64,000 nucleotides of DNA from Apostichopus japonicus (Eukaryota > Echinodermata > Holothuroidea > Aspidochirotida > Stichopodidae). The notes beneath the pieces are model-generated. The model saw only the letters and a list, made by a program, of their open reading frames with translations, searched no databases and was not told the origin of the DNA. Of the stretch, positions 38,901-48,243 are shown in pieces; within the stretch, counting starts at the first letter, position 1; the number at the start of each line of letters is the position of its first letter. The translations under genes were made by a program, and so were the position numbers. The stretch is taken from the NCBI RefSeq assembly GCF_037975245.1, contig NC_092570.1, positions 823,501 through 887,500 of the forward strand. Reading direction: 5' to 3'.

Positions 38901-41900
38901 AAGCAATCTTTATGATAACACAGACAGGAAATAAATTGCATTCAACAACTAACAATAATGGATGACCATCATGGAAAAGTTTGACTTTTCCTTTTAATTA
39001 CTCTAATAACAAGTCAAGAACACTCTTCCATTTATATTGTACAATAAACTCTAATGTTAACAGCTCATTACTGAAAGTGACCAGATGGGCATTTTTAATA
39101 TCAAGGAAATAAATTTCATTTCTGTGGAACAGTTGAAAGAATTCTTACTATTTTCAACAATATGCATTATTGTTAGCAACTAGCCCTGAAATCAGAACAA
39201 AGATATTTGACATATATCTCAAACTAGTGAATGTACATTAGAATCTATTTGAAAGTATTCAAATAGCAAAGAATTTTGAAATATGAAAATTACAAGCTAT
39301 AGCTTTTTAAATATTTTTAAAAACAATGACCTTTGTGTCTTTAGTCAAACTATTGAATATGCAATAGCAGGCCTTCAGTGGAAAAAATACTTGATTATTT
39401 AAGAGATTAATATTCAGCAATAGAAATTTTGGACATTGGTTGAAAACAAACTTGGACATAAGTAATTCCAACAGTTGAAAAATATAACACCATTCTTCAC
39501 CCCCTCCCCTGGAACCCCTCCCTGACATCCCTCTCCTGACACCCCTTCCCTGACACCCCTCCCCCAAAACCCCTCCCTGACACCCCTTCCCTGACAACCC
39601 TCCCCTGACATCCCTCCCCTGACACCCTCTCCCTTAACACCCCTCCCCTGACACCCCTCCCTTAACACCCTCCCTTAACACCCCTCCCCTGACATACCTC
39701 CCCTGACACCCCTCCCTGACATTCCTCCTCTGACACCCCTCCCATGACACCCTCCCCTAAAACCTAGCAGACATACTGTATAAAGTGAGAATAATTACCA
39801 ATAATATAAATGGGTAACCAAACAGGACAAAAGATGCAATCTTGAATGCAAAGTAAAACTTAAAATCCAGATTAAACTTGCTCCAAAAGCCTCTGTAGGA
39901 AAAGAGAATACAAAGTGTTTAATTTCACTATCAGTTCTAGTTTTATTACTGTTTGCTACCAAAGTACACATAACTTTGCAACAGTAAACATATTTTGATG
40001 CCATGTCATGTATTTTTTGGTAAATGTGTTTTTTTGCCATCAGTGTATTTGTATGTCTTCATGTTTAGACTGACACTGAGGAAGGATTGGGTAATGAGGG
40101 TGGGGGTAGGAAGGATTGGGCAATGAGGGTGAAGGCATGAACGGTTGGGCAATGTGGGTGAGGTTAGGAAGGGTTTGGCAATGAGGGTGAGGTTAGGAAG
40201 GGTTTGGCAATGAGGGTGAGGGAAGAAAGGGTTGGGCAATGAGGGTGAGGGTGGGAAGGGTTGGGCAATGAGGGTGAGGGTAGGAAGGGTCTGGCAATGA
40301 GGGTGAGGGTAGGAAGGGTTGGGCAATGAGGGTGAGGGTAGGAAGGGTTGAGCAATGAGGGTGAGGGTGGGAAGGGTTGGGCTATGAGGGTGAGGGTGGG
40401 AAGGGTTGGGCAATGAGGGTGAGGTTAGGAAGGGTTTGGCAATGAGGGTGAGGTTAGGAAGGGTTGGGCAATGAGGGTGAGGTTAGGAAGGGTTTGGCAA
40501 TGAGGGTGAGGGTAGGAAGGGTTTGGCAATGAGGGTGAGGTTAGGAAGGGTTTGGCAATGAGGGTGAGGTTAGGAAGGGTTTGGCAATGAGGGTGAGGGT
40601 AGGAAGGGTTGGGCAATGAGGGTGAGGTTAGGAAGGGTTGGGCAATGAGGGTGAGGGTAGGAAGGATTGGGCAATGAGGGTGAGGGTAGGAAGGGTTGGG
40701 CAATGAGGGTGAGGGTAGTGTAATACATTCAGTGGTATCTGCAAATACTTCTAAAGCTCAATTTGACAGATCAATTTTCAAAATGTTTCCCCTCTGCCTC
40801 CTACCACTGTCAAACCCACAAGTGAACAAATGTTTTAGCCAGCCAACAACATCTCTGGAGACTCCGGTACTATAACCTACTTCTCTACCGGGATGCTAGT
40901 CGACCAACCATATGGCCGAGGATCACAAACAGCAGGCAATGAATTATGGTTAATATGAAAAGATACTCACAAATCAAACATACGTTCTTCATTTGCAGTG
41001 ACCAACCAAAGGTACATGTTACTAAAAGTTAGGAGAACTGACAGGAAGAGAAAGATGAACCACGATCTCTCACACTGAAGAAGAAAAACAAATTGAACGA
41101 AAACTATATAAGGGACTAAGATAAATCATAAAGGATTAAGGTAAATCATACAGTGTTAAGATAAATCATACTCTATCTCTCTGTCTCTGTACAGAAGATT
41201 ATAAAAAAGGATTATAATGATTTGTATCAAAAAGAATTGACAGAAGTCATATGAAAGGTTGGATAAACAAACAATGCCCTCTCAAATTGAAGAAAAGAAA
41301 TTAATGAAAAGTCATGGGTATGATCTTGGCTCCTGAATCAGTTAAATTGTCCCAGCTGCAGAATGTCTCTGTGTTACTTGATGAAGTCACTTGATCGAAA
41401 TTTAACCAATTATGAAAAATGACATCCTATCACATGACTTGAATAATTAATTTCCAATGGTTATAATACAAACATTTCAATTTTAAAGAATTAAATAAGT
41501 ACTGTTAGTGTAGTCTCTGTATGATATCACAGACCACAGTGCAATTTATACATCCCAATGAAGTGAAGGAACTGCAAATATTTTTACATCGCAACAACAG
41601 CAAAATTAAAAGGGCTGGAGATCAATGTGCCAGCATTTAACAAGCTCTGTATTATATTTTGTTAAAATCTCAGGTTCTATTATTCACTTTGAAACATGTA
41701 TTTTCTATTGTTCTTTCACATTAGGAGGATATATACTGTTCAATATACACATTGACTCTCTTAAGGCTTGAAATTTCGCAAAGAAACACAAATATACCAC
41801 GTACTCCCCTGTCCCCTTACACCTGTCTCTCTCCCCCTCCCATGACAGCCAATAGGGACACCTCCCCCCCCTGTCTCCACACCCCTTGGAACGTTACTCA

Positions 41901-42027
41901 CGAGAGCCGTTGGTCGTTTGTCATGGTGTTTGCATCTGCATCCATAGAATATCGTTGCAAACACCGTACAGCATCGCTTGCAGCCCATCTTGACCATTCC
42001 AAGTGACCAAAGAAGGAACGCGGATAC
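8887..42027 (-). CDS. GDPD5-like: GDE-type glycerophosphodiester phosphodiesterase, membrane-bound (GDPD2/GDPD5 family)
   Basis: Exons in transcript order: 42027-41902 (ATG at 41,997), 41074-40971, 39892-39799, 38369-38310, 37275-37177, 36253-36160, 30234-30086, 28164-28079, 25819-25669, 24824-24600, an unlocated stretch, 15220-15114, 11642-11495, 10065-9980, 8950-8887. Phases agree at every join, giving 520 residues plus the gap. Order: Cys-rich N-terminus (KRCC, YGCRC); about six membrane segments; a GDPD domain with LIGHKGAEH, IAPENT, E255xD257 and H270-D; VLFDLRPPP; VYSLFWCG; then a last membrane segment (YLIMWVMYDVVSFMW) and a short basic and acidic tail ending ETAF. GDE proteins of this shape are multipass enzymes with an extracellular catalytic domain, cleaving GPI anchors or glycerophosphodiesters. 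That layout and substrate are inferred from family. Odd points: Lys for Arg in GHRG, and the missing WLP/APG-type stretch. A non-coding 5' exon may lie upstream. Confidence 0.93.
9480..9838 (-). mobile_element. tRNA-derived SINE in GDPD-like intron 14
   Basis: On the minus strand a tRNA-like head spans about 9,838-9,770, with an A box TGGTCAAGTGG and a B box GGTTCGAGCCC. The body runs to lower coordinates and contains GCCCAAGGACACAAC on the plus strand, a motif I have seen in SINE bodies of several marine animals. Two overlapping plus-strand frames inside it are not genes. Confidence 0.75.
11604..11940. repeat. Tandem duplication covering the GDPD-like exon 13 acceptor
   Basis: Two copies of about 180 and 155 bp (11,604-11,785 and 11,786-11,940), over 90% alike through 80 bp. 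Each contains the branch/acceptor region and the first ~35 bases of the exon reading EKNNEGISTNVW. Copy 1 continues into the full exon (11,642-11,495). Copy 2, which lies upstream in the transcript, loses the rest and ends at TCTGGAG followed by GTTAGG. They differ by a C-rich stretch of about 20 bp. Confidence 0.92.
17364..18985. mobile_element. Non-autonomous hAT-like DNA transposon, 1.62 kb
   Basis: The ends are inverted: TAGTGTTCGACCGAT at the left and its reverse complement at the right, with about 15 matching bases. The 8-bp target duplication CAAATAAG is perfect at 17,356-17,363 and 18,986-18,993. Both ends carry clusters of ACCGATT and its complement over about 100 bp, the kind of subterminal transposase-binding repeat known in hAT elements. 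No transposase frame is present; the longest internal frame (minus 17,555-17,815) is not hAT-like. An 8-bp duplication plus a TAGTGTT end supports the hAT superfamily. Confidence 0.92.
19255..19935. repeat. Array of about 300-bp modules rich in GGGCCC and GGCCCAAA
   Basis: Three modules each open with a conserved line near AACCAACAACTGTWTACCAA (19,261, 19,630, 19,865) followed by a GGTTG-rich segment. The first two continue with many TGGGCCC / GGCCCAAA / GGTCCCAAA palindromic words spaced 20-40 bp apart. The third drops this part. No open frame here looks coding. Confidence 0.7.
21146..21688. repeat. 16-bp minisatellite
   Basis: About 34 copies of CTTGCCATGGATACAG with common variants (CTTGTCATGAATACAG, CTTGCCATGAATATAG). 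Some copies have an extra A. Both strands are open for 80-100 codons only because the unit lacks stops in those frames. Confidence 0.95.
21766..22615. repeat. Degenerate tandem array of about 140-bp modules with TGACCTTTGACC motifs
   Basis: Roughly six diverged modules are recognised by a line near CTGACCNNNAATGACCTTTG followed by a CCACCA/CAATAGGG-type line (about 21,768, 21,905, 22,050, 22,190, 22,330, 22,455). Between them lie repeated phrases near AAGTTTGAACTTCATGCAAC and GAGATATNNTGTTTACAAG. The array ends with a CA-rich tail at 22,590-22,615. It resembles modular repeats I know from echinoderm and other marine invertebrate genomes. Confidence 0.7.
23163..23891. mobile_element. Possible MITE with 18-bp imperfect terminal inverted repeats
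   Basis: The left end TTGTTCACATTTGAGAAC (about 23,167) is matched by the inverted right end TTGTTCACACTTAAGAAC (about 23,887), 16 of 18 bases. Beyond the ends, a further AAGGACGATTA / AAGGGCGATTA match is present at a shifted distance. No clear target duplication and no transposase frame were found, so the exact borders and superfamily are open. Confidence 0.6.
26672..26936. mobile_element. Fold-back element: 265-bp imperfect palindrome
   Basis: The two halves are inverted copies of each other over about 115 bp with roughly 75-80% match. Paired blocks are GTTCAATCTAGTTAGCC / GGCTAACCAGGTTGAAC, AGGTATCAC / GTGATACC, and CATTATTCCAGCGG / CCGCTGGAATAATG. The loop near 26,795-26,820 is about 30 bp. 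It lies in the intron between exons 9 and 8 of the GDPD-like gene, so the pre-mRNA could form a long hairpin. No target duplication is obvious. Confidence 0.85.
29489..29853. repeat. Dispersed repeat, copy 1
   Basis: A 365-bp unit beginning AGGGTGTGAAGACT and ending CTTCAATGCCTTTAA, about 90% the same as 42,327-42,698 in the same orientation. It contains a 15-bp internal duplication (AAGAAACGTCTAATA / AAGAAACGTCTAATG near 29,510) that copy 2 lacks. It has no tRNA-like head, no terminal inverted repeats and no open frame, so its class is unknown. Confidence 0.88.
31150..31905. repeat. Pentanucleotide-based satellite (ATTGT / ATTGC)
   Basis: About 750 bp built almost wholly of ATTGT and ATTGC pentamers with TAT and GATTTG interruptions. 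Higher-order repeats near GCAATATATCGTATTGCATGG recur at about 31,255, 31,375, 31,530 and 31,745, giving a period of roughly 120-200 bp. It lies in the GDPD-like intron between exons 7 and 6. Open frames on both strands are repeat artefacts. Confidence 0.93.
32185..32562. repeat. 63-bp minisatellite
   Basis: Five full copies of a 63-bp unit start at about 32,248, 32,311, 32,374, 32,437 and 32,500 (opening CATGAGCTAGATTTCAGATG), with a related degenerate run from about 32,090. Since 63 is divisible by three, one minus-strand frame stays open for 138 codons (repeat HLKSSSCHLIPVSSCLI). There is no start context or neighbouring splice site to support a protein. Confidence 0.93.
37202..37490. repeat. 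146-bp tandem duplication including most of GDPD-like exon 5
   Basis: Bases 37,202-37,344 recur at 37,348-37,490 with only a few changes. The first copy holds the end of the exon with its acceptor. The second copy has an acceptor (TTTACAG) and the first 73 bases of the exon, but the duplication stops before the donor. The second copy is therefore a pseudo-exon that cannot keep frame by itself. Confidence 0.93.
38515..38775 (-). mobile_element. Probable tRNA-derived SINE
   Basis: On the minus strand the segment begins with a tRNA-Ser/Leu-like head, TGGCCGAGTGAATAAAGGC (A box), followed by GGTACGATCCC, one base off the B-box consensus. About 180 bp of body follows to lower coordinates. It lies in the intron between GDPD-like exons 4 and 3. 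Confidence 0.65.
39495..39765. repeat. CCCCTCCCCTGACA minisatellite, G-rich on the gene's sense strand
   Basis: About 18 copies of a 14-15 bp unit near CCCCTCCCCTGACAC. Read in the direction of the GDPD-like transcript it is GTGTCAGGGGAGGGG repeated, starting about 35 bases after the 5' splice site of exon 3 (39,799). Confidence 0.93.
40079..40718. repeat. 29-bp minisatellite
   Basis: About 22 copies of a 29-bp unit (GGGTGAGGGTAGGAAGGGTT followed by GGGCAATGA), with T/G and G/T variants at fixed places. As 29 is not a multiple of three, the open minus-strand frames cycle through all three translations of the unit and repeat every 29 residues. It lies in the intron between exons 3 and 2 of the GDPD-like gene. 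Confidence 0.95.
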
Positions 42028-42326
42028 CTGGAATGTAGGAAAGTCATTGATCAGAATGTGTGGTTAACTGTACTGTTCTTCCAAGGTACATAAGAAGGCT
42101 AGAATTTCAGAATGAATGGATTCGAGCTATCTTCACATAAAGTTTAGAAATGGTCCAAGTTTTGAAGAGACATCAAGAGAAGGAATAGGGTTCTAAATGG
42201 CAGCATGGTTCAGCAGTTGGATCCATTCAAATTGTATGCCATCCCCCCTCCCCCAACCTCCCCCCCACGGCAAATTTTTTTGTCGCTCTCCTAATTCTGA
42301 TAAAGCCCTGAAGTGTATACCATTAC

Positions 42327-42698
42327 AGGGTGTGAAGACTCTCGCAAAAAAGAAAGGTCTAATGCCGGTAATCTGACCTAGTTTCTCATGAGGTGTAACA
42401 AAAGTGTTAGACACCACCAATGATCGATCCCAGAAAATACACACACAGCTTGCTACCATCGGTAATTAGACACTAGTGTACAGTCAGTACATACAGCTGC
42501 GGTCAATACCCACAGCACAGTGTACAAATGATACAGCGATGGACATCTCAGGTCCAGCTAAAGATAACAAGGTATCACGTTTCATCACTGTCTGCATTTT
42601 GTAGCGACACAAACAAAACGTCACTTGCAAGCAATGGAAAGTAACTTTTTCAGATGTCCGCACGCGGTTTGGGGCAAGTCTTCAATTGATGCCTTTAA
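42327..42698. repeat. Dispersed repeat, copy 2
   Basis: A 372-bp copy of the element at 29,489-29,853, same orientation, about 90% alike. Compared with copy 1 it has two small insertions (GATC near 42,420; CAGATGTCCGCACGC near 42,650). Two copies 12.8 kb apart suggest an abundant family in this genome. Confidence 0.88.
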
Positions 42699-45600
42699 TA
42701 CCAAGCTACTTGTCACACACTAAACCATTGCTATATATGCTGTTTATTTTTATAATCCTTAACTTGCAAGAATAGAATCAAACCTATACATGTGTAATTA
42801 TCCAAACCAATTGCTATATTGATATGATATCGATGTTCAATTACTACAATATATTTCTATGTACCAGATAAAGGCTACTTCTTATAAGTTAAGTTATCCA
42901 TGTAAGCATACATTATTGACAACATTAAATCCACAATATCCCTAAATTTGAGAAACATTCAAAATTGTGAGACAATACACAATGTTCACCAAACGTTACT
43001 AGTACGTGCCAAATTCAAACTTAAAAGTCCGAAAAGCATACTATAGCTTACAATATCCTCTGTAATGTCATGGTCCATACATGGACAGACACAAACATTG
43101 ATGATTATTAACTCAGAGGACAATTAACAGTTGTGGACGCATATCAAATTTTCCTGTTATTAGTATTTTACACGTTATGCAATATCAATACCATACAGTA
43201 CTTAAAACTAAACACTCACTGATTTAAAACCAAACTTTAAAAACAATTCCACAAATTAATACATGTTATATCCTTGTATGTAACTCACCTTAAATCCAAA
43301 ACGATTGAGAAAAAAAGAAAGGGAACCACAAAATCGATATCAAATTATAAGTGCTAATAAAGTGTAATATGACCATTTAATATCCTTATGGTAAGTCCAG
43401 TATGAATATTAATGCTTAGAACTATATGCTCAAACAGTGTCTTTTACATGTGTACTAAAGGGCATTTGGCACGTAGCATTATAGTTCCTCGTCCGTGTAG
43501 CTCTCACCAACATCATCAAAATCTGTTTATTTTTGTACTTCCTTCCACCACTTAGAAAGACTTCCTTTGAAGATGAAGATCACTAATTCAAAGTTATCAT
43601 GTTGACACTGGCTCGAAATATGAAAAGTTAATAAAGCACAGCTCAGGATATGGCCGAAAGTCAACAAGCTGATTTAAAAGACAAGTTTTAAAGGCAGATA
43701 AAAACTGGCATTTTCAGGAAGCGATATTCGAACATTCAAGCTTTTGGTCTTCAATATTTTGGTCTTCTGGATGATCAGAGAAAGCCACATTTTGTATCAG
43801 GTTGCAAAGTTTTGTTGCTCTGACCAAACCACAATATTCACACATAGTCAAATACAACCGGATATAACTGGTTGGAATCTTAGATATCCCCTACATAATT
43901 AGAAAGGGTTTCCACGTTGCATGTTTTTATATTGTCTGCACGTGTATACAATGATTAATTAATCTAAGAATGAGAAAGGTGAAATTATCTGTGGATCTTA
44001 CCATCCAGGACAGCTGCCATAACTAGCAATTGCTTAAGCCTTAACTTTGGTCTTCCATTGTAATGTAGTTAATAATGTATCCAGGTTAATAGTACATAAT
44101 CTGCTTAGCAAATGGTATAAATGTTAAGATGTACTGTAATTTGGTATTATTCATACAAGTTAAAAGACTTTTCATACTACCATACTGAATTTTAATACAC
44201 CATTTACTGCATTGCATTGCATTATACTGTCACAGACTGTCACAAGACTGTCACAGTATATGGAAACTTGAAAAGTTACAAAGTTTTACTCTTCTGCAAG
44301 TTACCTACGGTTCAAAGGTCAACAGTATTGCCACATAATATGCTAGTCAGTTACTAAAATAATTTTCACTCATGGGTTGAACTTTAACATGCATATGGAA
44401 CCCTCATTTTTAGACAATTAGACATATATGTCTGGAAATAAATTTGAAAGGTCAGACAAGTATTTTGAAAAACTTGAAGTTTATAATCCATTGCAAGATC
44501 AATTTCAAGTACAAGAAAAAAATTCAATAGAAGTATAATAGTGAATTTCAATATTATCGAGCAGAGTTGACTTGTTACAATGTGGCTATAGTGATAGGCT
44601 TGGTCACATATGTTGAACTGACAATTTAATAAAATGCTATATTCATAATTCAAGAATAATTAAACATACATGCACCTACCTGAAATGACCAGAGAAATAC
44701 CAAACCCTCAAGCAATTGGGTACTTTGTAACCTAAACCACACGCTAAATTTCACAGATGACTTATATAGCAGTTGGTAAATTGCAATGACACTGTAGCTC
44801 TCTGGAACATTTAATGATGTAGAAATTGTTACCAAAGAACACCTATCTACCTTGACTTTCTAGAGAAGCAATGACCCTTTAGCATTCATCAAGTCTTTTG
44901 TTTTCCTTGAACTTTCTCAATGCACTATTTTGTTATTGAACATTATATTATTGCACAGTTTGAATAGAACTGTCAATACTTACAAAATAGTTTTGAAATA
45001 TTTGACACTGTCTTTAAGAAGCCTACAGCCTTGAAATGACACGTAAATCTCAATCTCAGCTGTCAATCTTAGTCTACCTTGAGTACTGTGAAGTACATGT
45101 CCATGAATGATTTAAGGATATACATGTGATCAGCAATATGGAAACTTTTATTTCTGAGTTTCAAGGTTATCTGCTGAAAAGATTGACTTGACAGAAAACT
45201 TTAGCTTGACCTTCAAAACTATGGATGGAAAGCAGCAAGACCTGTACTTACAGATGACTTCTTCATAAAAAATTTAAAAAACATATCAAAATCAGAGAAA
45301 TTAAGACCACATGCATACATATGCATGAAGTACAATGATCTAGATTCACTTTGTCTATTTACAGTTCATTGCTACACATTGTCATTTTAGGTCTAACCTG
45401 CATCACTTTTTTTTATTAAAATGGACATAATTCCTTCACTATGAAAAGTTAACCTTTACATAAGCTTTCAACTTTCTGGTTTATGATGTACATTAGCTGT
45501 ATTGAAAAGGCACTGTATGTCTGATTATCTAAAATATTAAATACAACTTTTTAGTTCTAATATGGTTAATCAATGTAACATTGTAGGAGGGTTAAATAAG

Positions 45601-45900
45601 ACTATGTAGTAGGCCTAAACTAATATATTTAAGGTTTTCACAACCATTCTGATCTTTCTCCTTTTTCTAAGTTTGTATAATTTCTTTTAAGACCGGTATT
45701 TTAATAATCTTTTACATTAACTGAATCAATGTTTATCTTTGTCTTTGAAGAAGAAGCATACTTGTAGCCTTCCTTGTTGTTTAAATATCATTCTGTGTCC
45801 TACTGAAGAAAACTTACTATAGGAAACAATAAAATGAAATTTTATATAACTTGACCATTAGATGAGCATTAAAAATCCAGATTAATAGCAAGGATCACAA

Positions 45901-46246
45901 GGATCCAGAACCCCAGTCAATGAGATTCTCAGATCCAGTACCCCAGTCAATGAGATCCTCAGATTAGCTAGTACCCCAGTCAAGAAGATGCTCAGATCCG
46001 GTACCCCAGTCAAGGTGATCCTCAGATCCAGTACCCCAGTCTAGGAGATCCTCAGATTAGCTAGTACCCCACTCAAAGAGATCTGCAGATCCAGTACCCC
46101 AGTCAAGAAGATCCTCAGATCCAGTACCCCAGTCAAAGAGATCCTCAGATCTAGTACCCCAGTCTAGGAGATCCTCAGATCCAGTACCCCAGTCAAGGAG
46201 ATCCTCGGATCAGCTAGTACCCCAGTGAAAGAGATCTGCAGATCCT
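45901..46246. repeat. 30-bp minisatellite
   Basis: About 11 copies of a 30-bp unit near GATCCAGTACCCCAGTCAAG plus GAGATCCTCA. Some copies carry a four-base insertion (TTAGCTAGTACC or TCAGCTAGTACC). No coding sense. Confidence 0.93.
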
Positions 46247-46504
46247 GTTGCTTTCTATACACTAAACTGGCTCAAATTTATATTGACCAATCATTAACAA
46301 TCCAGGAAGTACTTCTGGAAAAAAGGTCACTTCAGTACCCAAACATGTCCTCAAAGGGCAACTACTCATCTGAAAATATATATTGTCTCAAAATATGCTA
46401 GAGAGTCCAAGAATGGTCAGCAACAGATGCATGTTTAGATTTTGTTTTGCATCCTGTTTTTAAGCATCTTACCATCCATGCAGCATTAGGTGTAATCATT
46501 TCAT

Positions 46505-46800
46505 CAGGCGCATAGCCAGGAATTTGCCAAGGGAGGGGCGAAACTGTAGATTCAGCATTGCAAACTATCTAAGCGTAGCGCCACCATGAGTTAGCGCGAA
46601 GCGTACAAGAAAATTTTGGCTAAAAATGCCTCCCAGATCGCTGGAAATGGCACTTCCCAGGCCTTGTAAGTTGCATCTTAGCATTTTCTCTTTTGAAAAT
46701 ACTAGCGATATCATAAAAACATTAAAGAAAAAATTAAAAAATATGCTCAAGGGGGGGTGGCTGCCCCCTTCGCCCCCCACCCCCCTTGGCTATGCGCCTG
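46505..46800. mobile_element. 296-bp MITE with 14-bp terminal inverted repeats and 8-bp target duplication
   Basis: The ends CAGGCGCATAGCCA and TGGCTATGCGCCTG are perfect inverted repeats. The flanks CATTTCAT (46,497-46,504 and 46,801-46,808) are a perfect 8-bp target duplication. Inside the ends lie a GGGAGGGGCGAA-type line and its C/G-rich counterpart. CAGG ends with 8-bp duplications fit hAT or P superfamily MITEs. The short frames inside it are not genes. Confidence 0.92.
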
Positions 46801-48243
46801 CATTTCATTTGACCATCTTTGATTTTAATTTAGAAATAACCTAGAGGAGGATATGTAAATCCCTGGAAAATCCATTTGAAACATACTAAGTTGCTAAAAT
46901 TGTGGATCACTCTATCACTGATCACTCTATGCAATTAGAACTTTGTTGACATTAATAGTTAACAGTACAGTATGATGAAGTATTGGCACGGTGGGATAAA
47001 TAAACACTATAGACAGGCTAATTCAAGTGTACAGTATTCCAGATACTAAAAAACCTATGTCTACAGCATTGAGTAAGTAGGGTAAGTAAAAAAAGTAACA
47101 CAGCAACAATACGTTTTAGCATTGAACCACTTAAATGAATAATATCACACTTAGGACAATATCACTTGATCATGACATGTCCATTTTACATGGAATACAC
47201 AATTTGATTGACACTGTATGTCATTAAGTACATTCTACAACATTTTGTTATAATGTATACTTTAAACATCATACAAAATGAGATACATATATCCATTGAA
47301 TTCCACAAGAAAAGATTCAAACTTCTTAAATCAATCCTGTAAGTGAATAATGCACGACTTGAATGCAAACTATTTTATTTCACAAATAAAACAAGCTTCC
47401 TGAAAAATAAAGTGACTTACTGTTCTGAATAAGAATGTGAGTAAAAACCAGACTACTAAATATCCCTACATCCTTCTTTCTGCTCCTGATTGAAATGCAA
47501 CATTAGACAACTTAGCCGTGTGATAACGCATACTTGTTAAGGAGTATACAAATCATGAACAGGAAACCGCCGAAGGCAAGCTTCCGTAAGCTAGTGGCAA
47601 CTAGTTGCGCAATGATTGTCCTTTGTACACAGATGAGAGCTTCCTATACACTTAAGTTACAACTCACTTTAACTTGGCCATGGAAGTTTCACTTTCAGAT
47701 TGACTCAACTTGAAATTAATGCAGGCCATCCCCATTCTGTACTGAGCAACAAAACTGCACTAGCTACACTTGCCAGGTTGAACTTCTGAGTAATAGGGTC
47801 TAACTAAAGGCTAAACATAAATGTCCGTGAAACTGATGGTACAGAATTAGCCTATATCCAACTCTATGGATTAGAATTTGTAGTTTGGCCTAAGTTATTA
47901 TCAGTACAGTGGCTTTACAGTGGAACTGGTACATATATACTAGCAAAAGTAGCAAGCCAAAGGAGACCAACTGACTGACTTTCCGGAACAACAAAACTTA
48001 ACTCACGTATTTAATAACTTGTGTCATTTTACATTAGTTTCTTCACGTGCATCTATTGCAATAGGAACAAAAGACGAAGCGAAAACACCGATAACTTTCA
48101 ATGCCAAAGACTGAGAGGAGTTGCATACTGCTGTCTGCTTTTCCAGTCGTGATCATAATTACGTAATATTTGTTTTGAGCCGATTCAGCCATATATTTGC
48201 CTCACGTGAGCGTTCAATTGGAAACGACTTGATCAAGCTAAAA

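Larger units (their letters stand above)
42028..48243. other. Intergenic or 5' region between divergent GDPD-like and ATP6AP2 genes
   Basis: This 6.2-kb stretch separates the two head-to-head genes. It holds a dispersed repeat, a 30-bp minisatellite and a hAT/P-like MITE. The codons before the GDPD-like ATG stay open to the splice acceptor at 42,028, so at least one further upstream exon must exist, probably non-coding; I could not place it. No TATA box or CpG-dense block stands out. Confidence 0.55.

Noticed and set aside
2981..46246. Regular direct repeats as CRISPR arrays
   Set aside because: Units are contiguous minisatellites without unique spacers, in a eukaryotic genome with introns; no cas-like gene is present.
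48121..48243. Upstream in-frame ATG at 48,121 for ATP6AP2
   Set aside because: It would put about 41 residues before the signal peptide. The ATG at 48,244 has the better context and starts directly at the signal peptide.
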